A stretch of DNA of 64,000 nucleotides from Planctomycetota bacterium. GTDB lineage: Bacteria; Planctomycetota; UBA1135. The position numbers and the translations under genes are program-made. The stretch's first letter is position 1, and every line of letters begins with the position of its first letter. This document shows positions 57,019 to 64,000 of the stretch, piece after piece. The stretch is taken from the NCBI GenBank assembly GCA_030748415.1, contig JASMMA010000006.1, positions 1 to 64,000 of the forward strand, read 5' to 3'. The notes below the pieces were generated by a model, which was not told where the DNA came from, did no database searches, and worked only from the letters and a program-made list of their open reading frames with translations.

Positions 57019-58003
57019 TATTTCCTCAAGACCACCCCGAATCGCTGTCATAGGGGCGCGGCGAGTAAGGAATGGAACGGGCCCCTTTTTGGCACTTCAA
57101 GCTTCAGAAGCAGGTGCACAGGTCAATGCTATTTGGGGAACGAGCACCGCAACCGCCGAAGAAGCACGGAGCTGGCTCTCGGGAGAGGGTTTAGATTGCG
57201 AGGCATTTTCCGATTGGGATGAACTCGTTGAAAGCACTGCGCCCGATGCTCTCATCCTTGCATCACCAGCAGGGACTCATCGAAATTGGTTGGCCCATGC
57301 CCTAGATTCCGGAATCCATGTGTTTTGTGAAAAGCCATTGTTGGCATCTGCGAGAAGAAAAGAGGGCTTGCTAGTGCCGGTTTTAGAAAGATCAGCCAAA
57401 GAAGATCATTCGGATTCCTCTCGATTGGCCCACGCTTTTTCTGCGATGGGATTATTGTTGCGTGAAACTTGCCAGTGGCCTGTTGTGTTGGAGGATTTTT
57501 CTCGACTTCACCCGCAGATATCCACTGAGAAGGCAACTCGCTTTCGAATGCGGATGACCCCAGCCGGAGAGGGAATTGAGCGTTGGGTAGAAATGTTGTC
57601 CCACCCGATTTCTTTGATTCAAGCTATTTGCCCTGGTCCGGTAGAAATTCAAAATATTCAATACATTCAAGATTGCGTTTTGGAGTTTCAATATGTAACT
57701 GCAGACCGCTCGGTGGATTGTGCGGTGGAATTGGTTGACCAAGACATCTGGCCAAGGCCAGCTGAGTTTTCAATTGATGGCGCTCTTATCCAGCGCGAAA
57801 TCGAACAACCTGGTTATCAGTTCTTTTTTTCCGATGGGCAAGGCAATCGAGTTCCTGCCCAAGATCCAATGCCTCGCGCGGTGGCAGATTTTTTGGGCGA
57901 ACTGAAATTTGCAACTCAAACCGGGTCCGCAACCGTGGACGAAAACCTCATTCGGCGCCAAGCCCTGTTGGGTCAACTTCTTGAGGCTCGACCTAGGGAT
58001 TAA
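57011..58003 (+). CDS. Gfo/Idh/MocA-type oxidoreductase
   Basis: A 330-residue NAD(P)-binding protein: Rossmann start RIAVIGARRVRNGTGPF (an unusual form of the GxGxxG loop), DALILASPAGTHRNWL and GIHVFCEKPLL, the family's EKP motif. The C-terminal half is the alpha/beta substrate domain. Members oxidise or epimerise sugars and sugar acids. The irregular Gly loop leaves cofactor use less sure. It lies between the Nudix and radical SAM genes with overlap and a 2-bp gap. Confidence 0.85.
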   Translation: MGDISSRPPRIAVIGARRVRNGTGPFLALQASEAGAQVNAIWGTSTATAEEARSWLSGEGLDCEAFSDWDELVESTAPDALILASPAGTHRNWLAHALDSGIHVFCEKPLLASARRKEGLLVPVLERSAKEDHSDSSRLAHAFSAMGLLLRETCQWPVVLEDFSRLHPQISTEKATRFRMRMTPAGEGIERWVEMLSHPISLIQAICPGPVEIQNIQYIQDCVLEFQYVTADRSVDCAVELVDQDIWPRPAEFSIDGALIQREIEQPGYQFFFSDGQGNRVPAQDPMPRAVADFLGELKFATQTGSATVDENLIRRQALLGQLLEARPRD

Positions 58004-58005
58004 AT

Positions 58006-59199
58006 ATGGATCGTTTCCACGACTTCAGTTCAAAGTTGCGCGGCCCATTGGCTCACTCATCGGTGGCTGCATATATCCGTTGGCAGAGAGCTGTTCGGAT
58101 GGCCGTCTCAAACGGAGAAGCACCCCCCTCATTTCCAAGTGATTTGGGTCCCCTTTCTCTGAACTTGGACCTCACCACCGCTTGCAATTTCGCTTGCGAC
58201 CACTGCATTGATTGGGATTCTTTGAATTCTCCGGTTCGGCACGACATAGCGAAGTTGCAAGATTCCCTGCGCGAATTGGCGCGTCGTGGGTTGCGGTCGG
58301 TCATTTTGATTGGTGGTGGGGAGCCAACTCTTCATCCCGACTTCGTGGGAATGGTTCGGTTTCTGAAGGAAGAGCTGAAGTTGCAGGTTTCCATTGTTTC
58401 TAATGGAAGCCGCAACCCACTGATTGCAGAAGCGGCTGCGTATATGGGAGAAGGAGATTGGGTTCGCTTGAGTTTAGATAGTGGAACGGATGAAACATTT
58501 CAGGCCATGCATAAACCAAAATCTGGAATTTCCCTTGCGGAATGTTGCACATCTGCGGAAAAGATTCGGAAAGCAAACCCAAAGATAACTCTTGGGTTTT
58601 CATTTGTGATTACATGGAAAGGAAGCCAGCGAGAGGAAGCAAATTTAATCGAGAATATTGATGAAATGGCCCAAGCGGCTGAGCTTGCTGCGCGAAATGG
58701 GTTCGAGTACATCTCATTTAAGCCCTTCTTAAATCGAACAAATGAAGGCGCCGAAGTGCTTCAAGCTGATGAAGTGCAAGGTGCGGACAAAATCCGCGCA
58801 GGGCTGACCGCCGCACGAGAATGTACTTCTAGTTATGCAGGGTTTCGAGTTATTGAATCTTTAAATTTGCAGGTTTTGTTGGCTGGGTCGTGGCCAACTC
58901 TCACCCGTCAACCAAAGATTTGCCACATGCAGGCTTTTCGGCAGGTGATTTCTCCTCTTGGGGTATTCAATTGCCCTGCCCATCGTGGGGTGGATCGAGC
59001 CCGTATTGGAAGTCCGGACTCTTGGATTGGAGAAGATGGGCCCAAGGGTACTACACAGTTTTTGGAAAGTTTCGATGCTTCGAAGGAATGCGCCGAGGTG
59101 GTTTGCTTGTACAACTCTGTGAACCATTTTCTTGAGGCCGCGATTGAGGCAGATGAGGATTGGGAATTCCTTCCAGATATTGAGGATTGTTTTTTGTGA
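58006..59199 (+). CDS. Radical SAM enzyme with Cys-rich C-terminus
   Basis: A 397-residue radical SAM protein. The 4Fe-4S motif is C60-NFA-C64-DH-C67 in LDLTTACNFACDHC, followed by LIGGGEPTLHPDF. The C-terminal part has several more Cys (PKICHMQ, FNCPAHRG, KECAEVVCLYN, EDCFL) that could hold a SPASM-type auxiliary cluster. The substrate is unknown; neighbours suggest a sugar- or envelope-linked small molecule or peptide. The next gene starts within its last codon (GTGA). Confidence 0.92.
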   Translation: MDRFHDFSSKLRGPLAHSSVAAYIRWQRAVRMAVSNGEAPPSFPSDLGPLSLNLDLTTACNFACDHCIDWDSLNSPVRHDIAKLQDSLRELARRGLRSVILIGGGEPTLHPDFVGMVRFLKEELKLQVSIVSNGSRNPLIAEAAAYMGEGDWVRLSLDSGTDETFQAMHKPKSGISLAECCTSAEKIRKANPKITLGFSFVITWKGSQREEANLIENIDEMAQAAELAARNGFEYISFKPFLNRTNEGAEVLQADEVQGADKIRAGLTAARECTSSYAGFRVIESLNLQVLLAGSWPTLTRQPKICHMQAFRQVISPLGVFNCPAHRGVDRARIGSPDSWIGEDGPKGTTQFLESFDASKECAEVVCLYNSVNHFLEAAIEADEDWEFLPDIEDCFL

Positions 59200-60389
59200 G
59201 CTCATCCATCCGCGACCGCGAAGATGTTCTTCGAAAAGAATACGACGCTGATGGAGTTGCTGAAAACTACGCAGGTCCTCGCTGGGAAGGAACTCAACAT
59301 GCCCGCCGTACACATCGATTGGAGCATACAGCGGTCAAGCACTTCCTTGAAGCCTCAGGTCCGTTAAGCGTGGTTCTAGATTTGCCTTGCGGAACGGGTA
59401 GATTTGGCCGATTACTCAAGCTGCATTCACCGAAGGTTTTGCAAATGGATCAATCCGCAGCGATGTTAGGAAAAGTGAGCGGTCCTCGAGGACAGGCTGC
59501 CGTTTCGAAAATTCCACTCGCATCCGACTCAGTGGACGTGGCTTTCTCATTCCGGCTTTTGCATCACTTTCGAGAGTCCTTTCAAAGAAGCGAGGCCCTA
59601 GCAGAGTTGGCTCGCGTGAGTCGCAGGTGGGTGATAGGTACTTATTTCGATAGGGATAGTTTTCAAGCATTGCGGCACAGGATGCGTGGAAAGAAAAGGA
59701 ATCGCTTTCCTCAATCGAAACAGTCCTTCCATAACGAGGCCGAACTCGCTGGATTAAAGGTTGTCGAAGAGTCGTATGTTGCCCGAGGTGTTAGCGAACA
59801 GGTCGTTGTATTGTTGGAAAAAACGGAGTGTTCCCAAGGGGTTTTTGAAGTAATTAAAAAGACCGAGACTTCTTCGGTCGAGTGTCGCAATTTGGCCGAT
59901 GGTTGTTCCGTTTTTGTGAAGCGTTATACCTTTCCAAAAATGCTCCGCCGGTTGGAAGCGGCATTTCGCCATACATGGAGGGGCCCTTCCCGTGCAGAGC
60001 GAGAGTTTTTTAACCTCCAGCGCTTGCGTGAGGCTGGAATTCCCACCGTACGCCCACTGAGCTTCTGGGTTAAGCGGGATTCCCTTGGGTTTGTCCGAGA
60101 TAGTTGGGTCGCAACGGAAGCCCATGATTCTCCCGACTTAGAGGCTTATCTTCATTCTGGGCGAAAACCATCGAAGAATTTTATTCAAGCACTGGAAGAA
60201 AGTGTTGCGGAAATCTCTAATGCTGGTGTTCTCTACCGTGGATTATTGGCGCGCAATGTCCTTGTCACGGACGAGGGTCCAGTTTGGTTAGATCCCGCAA
60301 AGGCAGTGTTCGCGAAGCAATCCCAATCGATTACATCCGCCAACGAAAAAGAATTCCGCAAGGAGCTTTGGCGGCTCGGTTTGGCTTAG
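59196..60389 (+). CDS. Methyltransferase fused to a kinase-like (probable pseudokinase) domain
   Basis: A 397-residue two-domain protein. Residues about 40-200 form a class I SAM methyltransferase (VVLDLPCGTGRFG at 59-71, then IPLASDSVDVAFSFRLLHHF). Residues about 225-397 resemble lipopolysaccharide kinases of the WaaP/KdkA/InaA type (VFVKRY with the ATP lysine, then EREFFNLQRLREAGIPTVRP). The catalytic loop reads Y347-RGLLAR-N354, where KdkA-type kinases have HGDLNxHN: the His and catalytic Asp are gone, Asn stays, and D366 (VWLDPAKA) replaces the metal-binding DxD. It ends sharing stop bases with convergent etfA. Confidence 0.8.
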   Translation: MSSSIRDREDVLRKEYDADGVAENYAGPRWEGTQHARRTHRLEHTAVKHFLEASGPLSVVLDLPCGTGRFGRLLKLHSPKVLQMDQSAAMLGKVSGPRGQAAVSKIPLASDSVDVAFSFRLLHHFRESFQRSEALAELARVSRRWVIGTYFDRDSFQALRHRMRGKKRNRFPQSKQSFHNEAELAGLKVVEESYVARGVSEQVVVLLEKTECSQGVFEVIKKTETSSVECRNLADGCSVFVKRYTFPKMLRRLEAAFRHTWRGPSRAEREFFNLQRLREAGIPTVRPLSFWVKRDSLGFVRDSWVATEAHDSPDLEAYLHSGRKPSKNFIQALEESVAEISNAGVLYRGLLARNVLVTDEGPVWLDPAKAVFAKQSQSITSANEKEFRKELWRLGLA

Positions 60390-61318
60390 AGGGCGTCAGC
60401 GAGTGCAGGGAGTACTTCTTCCACTTCTCCAACAATCCCAAAGGTTGCGTGTTGGAAGATGGGGGCGTCGGCGTCTTTGTTAATTGCAACGATGCACTTT
60501 GAAGAAGACATGCCTGCAAGGTGTTGGATGGCTCCACTAATGCCGCACGCGATGTAAAGGTCGGGTGAAACAGTTTTACCTGTTTGGCCCACCTGCTCAC
60601 CATGTGGGCGCCAACCAGAATCCACAACGGCACGGGACGCGCCAAGGGCTGCACCATCGAGCTTGTCCGCAATTGCTTCGAGAAGGTTCCAGTTTGCTGC
60701 GTCGCCCATTCCTCGGCCACCGGCAACGACTCGGTTTGCTTCAGAAACATCAGGACGGTCCCCGGACTTGGCGGCGACTCCTTGAACGGAGGCCTTCCCA
60801 CTTTCAGCGGCACATGTTTCAATTACAGCATTGGTGTCGCGGTTTGCGGGGGCGAAGTGGTTTCCGCGAAGAGAAGCTACAGGAAGGCCGTTCACCTTTA
60901 GCTTAAGGAGTGCTTTTCCACCGTAAATAGGGCGAGTGAAAGTGAGACCATCAGAACTTGTTTCCATTGCGATGCAGTCCGCAGCAAATCCGGTATCCAA
61001 AGCGGCGGCAATTCGAGCAGTAAGGTCGCGGCCACGAGCGGTTGCCATAAGGAAGACAGCACCCGCTTCGCATTCTTGGGCAACGCGCGCAATTGTGGCA
61101 GCTGCGCCATCGCTGGAGTGGCATGTCGCGTCGGCGACGAGAATGCGATCTGCTCCTGCAGAACCCAATGAGGCTCCATCGAGTTCAGCTTGTTCCGTTG
61201 CAAGGGCGGTCACGGTTCCGCCGTTGGCAGCTAAGTGAGCAGCACCGAGGGCTTCGAGAGAGGCGGGGCGCAGGGCGCCGTCGCGAGTTTCAAGTACGAC
61301 AAGAATGTTGGACATCAT
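60386..61318 (-). CDS. etfA: Electron transfer flavoprotein alpha subunit
   Basis: A 310-residue ETF-alpha. The C-terminal FAD domain is clear: [64 protein letters not shown] region at about 195-255, then [32 protein letters not shown]. It forms a heterodimer with EtfB, passing electrons from acyl-CoA and other dehydrogenases to the quinone pool. It lies 6 bp after etfB. Confidence 0.96.
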   Translation of the reverse strand: MMSNILVVLETRDGALRPASLEALGAAHLAANGGTVTALATEQAELDGASLGSAGADRILVADATCHSSDGAAATIARVAQECEAGAVFLMATARGRDLTARIAAALDTGFAADCIAMETSSDGLTFTRPIYGGKALLKLKVNGLPVASLRGNHFAPANRDTNAVIETCAAESGKASVQGVAAKSGDRPDVSEANRVVAGGRGMGDAANWNLLEAIADKLDGAALGASRAVVDSGWRPHGEQVGQTGKTVSPDLYIACGISGAIQHLAGMSSSKCIVAINKDADAPIFQHATFGIVGEVEEVLPALADAL

Positions 61319-61324
61319 GAACTC

Positions 61325-62080
61325 CTAAAGAACTTTTGCCTCGTTGCGAAGTGCGTCAACCAGATCAGGGACTGCAGCGGCACCTTCACCAATGATGCGG
61401 CCGGGTTTGCGGTCGGCTGGAAGTTCCATACTGAGAACTTCAACGGCCGGGTTTGTTGAATCTACCGCTACGATATCAAGTGGTTTTTTCTTGGCCTGCA
61501 TGATTCCTTTGAGGCTTGCATAACGGGGCTCGTTGAGTCCCTTTTGGCAAGTGATGGCACAAGGGAGTGGGGCTTCGACGGTTTCAACACCACCCTCAAC
61601 TTCACGCTGACAAGTAAGCTTGCCGTCGGAAACAACCATGTCCACTACTTCCGTGATGCATGGGACGCCGAGAAGGGTTGCGACTGCAGGACCCACGCCA
61701 TGCTGATCACGATCAACGGCCTGTTTGCCAAAGAAAAGCATGTCGAAAGGCTTGCCTTCGACTGCAGCGGCAAGGGCGCGCGCAGTAGTGATTCCATCGG
61801 CATCGGCAGCTCCTTCGGATTGAAGAAGAGTGGCGGAGTCAGCGCCCATAGCTAAAACTGTCCGAAGTTCCTTCTGAGAGTCCGAAGCTCCGAAGCAGAT
61901 GGCAGAAACCGAGCCGGCACCGGCCGCTTCTTTTTGCTTTAGGGCTTCCTCGACGGCGAACTCGTCGTAGGGGTTGAGGATGAATTCGACCCCTGTGGGG
62001 TCGATGGAATTCCCCTCGCCGCTTACCCGAACGCGGGTCGTGGTCGAGGGCACTCTTTTGACAAATACGATGCTTTCCAA
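61325..62080 (-). CDS. etfB: Electron transfer flavoprotein beta subunit
   Basis: A 251-residue ETF-beta: NPYDEFAVEEALKQKE, then LARALAAAV-like ARALAAAVEG, GKQAVDRDQHGVGPAVATLLGVP and the C-terminal LPCAITCQKGLNEPRYASLKGIMQAKKKPLD. It starts with TTG, preceded by CCAGGAAAACCC. TAAACT about 20 nt upstream may be the -10. First gene of an etfBA pair, with a family A repeat upstream. Confidence 0.96.
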   Translation of the reverse strand: MESIVFVKRVPSTTTRVRVSGEGNSIDPTGVEFILNPYDEFAVEEALKQKEAAGAGSVSAICFGASDSQKELRTVLAMGADSATLLQSEGAADADGITTARALAAAVEGKPFDMLFFGKQAVDRDQHGVGPAVATLLGVPCITEVVDMVVSDGKLTCQREVEGGVETVEAPLPCAITCQKGLNEPRYASLKGIMQAKKKPLDIVAVDSTNPAVEVLSMELPADRKPGRIIGEGAAAVPDLVDALRNEAKVL

Positions 62081-62128
62081 GGGTTTTCCTGGTTTGAGGG
62101 GCAGTAGTTTAGCGAGGCCGCCCCTTTA

Positions 62129-62293
62129 GACACTGACCTAATCTGGTGGGTCACCTCTAGTCCTAAGGCATTTGCTGGAAAGAGACTAGGCACTTGTTTT
62201 GGGCAGGGCCTAGCCCGGACAGAAAAATGACCCTAAATATATTTATCAGAAAGAGTTAGCCAGGAGGGTGCCCCACCGGATTAGGTCAGTGTC
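62129..62293. repeat. Family A inverted-repeat element, copy 4
   Basis: 165 bp with imperfect inverted repeats of about 25 bp (left GACACTGACCTAATCTGG, right mirrored). The right end directly abuts the TAG stop of lptB. It lies between lptB and etfB, both on the minus strand. Confidence 0.88.
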
Positions 62294-63049
62294 CTAGTTG
62301 CTCAACTCAAAGTTTGAGCCCAAATACACCTTCCGGACCTGCTCATTTGAGACAAGCTCCTGGGGAGTTCCCTCCGCCAGCACCTTTCCCTCCGCCAGAA
62401 TGTAGGCCCGGTCCGTGATATGCAGAGTTTCCCGGACATTGTGGTCCGTCAGGAGAATCGCAATCCCTTTCCCCTTCAAACTCTTCAAAATCCCCTGGAT
62501 TTCCTCAACCGCAACCGGATCGACACCCGAAAAAGGCTCATCAAGCAAAAGGAGGCTCGGTTCAGTTGCCAAAGCACGAGCAATCTCCAATCTCCGTCGT
62601 TCCCCACCGGACAACACCTCGCCAAGGCTCTTGCGAATATGAACGAGTCCAAATTCGGCCAACAACTCCTCACAGCGTTGCTCGCGTTCAGTTTTCTGGA
62701 GTCGGGTCAATTCCAGAATGCCGAGCAGGTTGTCCTCAACAGACAAGCGCCGAAAAACGGAGGCCTCTTGAGCCAAGTAGCCCAACCCCAACTTTGCACG
62801 CTTGTAAATAGGAAGAGTGGTGACCTCATGACCCCTCAGGAAAATCTGGCCAGCATCAGGGCGCTCCATTCCCATACACATTCGAAAGGTCGTAGTTTTC
62901 CCAGCACCATTTGGCCCTAGCAAACCAACAAACTCGCCTTCGTGAACTTGGATAGAAACGCCATCCACAACCTTGCGTCCCTTGAATGACTTGTCCAGCG
63001 CACTCGTGTTCAATAAACCCAATCCGCCGTCTTGCGTAAGTGAATTCAT
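62294..63049 (-). CDS. lptB: LPS export ABC transporter ATP-binding protein LptB
   Basis: A 251-residue ABC ATPase. Walker A is GPNGAGKTT, the signature LSGGERRRLEIARAL, Walker B LLLLDEPFSGVDPVAV, and the H-loop LTDHNVRETL. The LptB-specific GLGYLAQEASVFRRLSVEDNL is present. It powers LPS extraction from the inner membrane with LptFG (not in the window). ATG 63049 overlaps the stop of the signal peptidase gene (ATGA); a longer start at 63079 is less likely. Confidence 0.95.
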   Translation of the reverse strand: MNSLTQDGGLGLLNTSALDKSFKGRKVVDGVSIQVHEGEFVGLLGPNGAGKTTTFRMCMGMERPDAGQIFLRGHEVTTLPIYKRAKLGLGYLAQEASVFRRLSVEDNLLGILELTRLQKTEREQRCEELLAEFGLVHIRKSLGEVLSGGERRRLEIARALATEPSLLLLDEPFSGVDPVAVEEIQGILKSLKGKGIAILLTDHNVRETLHITDRAYILAEGKVLAEGTPQELVSNEQVRKVYLGSNFELSN

Positions 63050-64000
63050 CGAACGAATCCCACGCGGAGGGTAGGCCACAAGGGCATAAAAACGGCAAGC
63101 GCACGACCCATTAAGTGCTCCCTTGGAACTAGAGGCGAGTGAACCCGCTCATCGCGCGCGATGGAATCTTTCGGAACAAGGAACTGCTCCCCGGTTAGAT
63201 CACGGAAGGTCATCACATTGCGTCCTACATTCCAACGCGGGTTGTCAAAATTTGGATCACTTCCGCTATGGAAGTTATCCCCGCGCAAGCTGTGCCGTCC
63301 ATCAACGGGGGGATCCAACTCTAACTCCCGCGCTTCCCAGTCTCGACTATCATGAGAGTTTTGAGTATTGTCACCCATCATGAAGTAGTTTCCTTCAGGA
63401 ATGGTGAAGTAAGGGGCTCCGCCGCCGCGCAACGGGGGGAGGTAGTGAATGTCGCGGAAAATTTTGGGCGGCATCACACTCCAGCCACCACTTTGGGCCG
63501 TGAAGCGAATCCTATTCATAGTCGCTTGCTGAGCTTCAAGCTCTAAGTTCAAAGCATATGCCCAGTGTTGGCCACCAGAGTGAACGGATACATGAAGACG
63601 GTGATCCCAGAAGGCTATTTCTACTTCAACATTTTCTCCCGCGGCTAGAGAAGAAGACCCTGTAATAACTTCTCCATCTGGAGAATGGAGAATAATGCTT
63701 TCTTCTTTCTGAGAATCCAAAAGAAGCCTAATAGGAAATGGTCCGGCATCCAATCGGATTTCCAAAGGGCCCGCAGAATTATCAGGAATGAAAGTGCTTT
63801 CCAGTTTCAAGTCAGACACAACATTCCGCGAACGAACTCCTGCGCCTGTAACCGGAATCCTCCAATGAATTGAGTCGGGGAAGCCATCTCGATAATCATC
63901 ATGGAATATTTTTGTTGTTTGAATCGACCGCCGGCCTCCAAGTTTCATCAAACCATCCTTTCCGGGGCTTTGGTTCCCTGTTTCCCAACCCATCCAACGA
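63046..64000 (-). CDS. lepB: Signal peptidase I, C-terminal part (cut by window edge)
   Basis: The 3' part (at least 318 codons) of an S26 signal peptidase; the N-terminus with the catalytic Ser and Lys is beyond the window. The conserved late boxes are present: EGNYFMMGDNTQNSHDSRDW, and near the end REHLMGRALAVFMPLWP. Between them and the missing start lies an unusually long beta-rich insert of about 130 residues (from about VSDLKLESTFIPD to HVSVHSGGQHWAYAL) that looks like a lamin-G/concanavalin-like sandwich. It is translationally coupled to lptB. Confidence 0.85.
   Translation of the reverse strand, partial: RWMGWETGNQSPGKDGLMKLGGRRSIQTTKIFHDDYRDGFPDSIHWRIPVTGAGVRSRNVVSDLKLESTFIPDNSAGPLEIRLDAGPFPIRLLLDSQKEESIILHSPDGEVITGSSSLAAGENVEVEIAFWDHRLHVSVHSGGQHWAYALNLELEAQQATMNRIRFTAQSGGWSVMPPKIFRDIHYLPPLRGGGAPYFTIPEGNYFMMGDNTQNSHDSRDWEARELELDPPVDGRHSLRGDNFHSGSDPNFDNPRWNVGRNVMTFRDLTGEQFLVPKDSIARDERVHSPLVPREHLMGRALAVFMPLWPTLRVGFVR

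Overview
The window is a compact stretch (about 53% GC by eye) of a Gram-negative bacterial chromosome. The outer membrane is shown by lpxD, lptB, an hldE-type cytidylyltransferase, a heptosyltransferase-like GT9 protein, a TonB-dependent receptor with TonB, a porin and several lipoproteins. Long CRTAC1-type FG-GAP proteins, a bacterial histone-fold protein and a subtilase with a planctomycete-style C-terminal domain make Planctomycetota or a relative the best guess. No rRNA is present to settle this. The standard code with TGA stops is used, apart from two in-frame TGA codons that look like selenocysteine.

Layout. 1-8.6 kb: lipoprotein and thiI on the minus strand, then tRNA-Val, a DsbD-like selenoprotein, dapF, gyrA, yqeY and a DUF3365 haem protein on the plus strand. 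8.6-21.5 kb: glycosyltransferase, murJ, carB, an operon of a glutamine amidotransferase, a membrane protein and aroB, then a cation exchanger, lpxD, an M48 protease and a sirtuin. 21.5-24.1 kb: a porin / FMN-binding / membrane cytochrome-like set and the histone. 24.1-34.6 kb: a subtilase, two CRTAC1-family proteins (the second a selenoprotein fused to a thioredoxin-like domain), a FabH-type synthase and rmuC. 34.6-42 kb: M3 peptidase, UvrD-type helicase, a membrane protein, lemA, typA and a possible structured RNA. 42-49.3 kb: a TonB receptor/TonB block bracketed by short inverted-repeat elements, an aminotransferase, an Hpt protein, and an alanine/glycine symporter with a small membrane protein. 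49.5-60.4 kb: ligA with a zinc-less cytidine-deaminase-like protein, a minus-strand envelope operon, and a plus-strand operon (Nudix, Gfo/Idh, radical SAM, methyltransferase-pseudokinase). 60.4-64 kb: etfAB, lptB and a signal peptidase cut by the window edge.

The most interesting features are: (1) two selenoprotein genes with hairpins that fit the bacterial SECIS; (2) a repeat family of about 165 bp (four full copies and one likely half) whose right end always abuts or supplies the stop codon of a minus-strand gene; (3) a second short inverted-repeat family around the TonB block; (4) -10 boxes 6-8 nt before many start codons, implying leaderless mRNAs; (5) a histone-fold protein. Many neighbouring genes overlap by ATGA or GTGA, and several convergent pairs share stop-codon bases.
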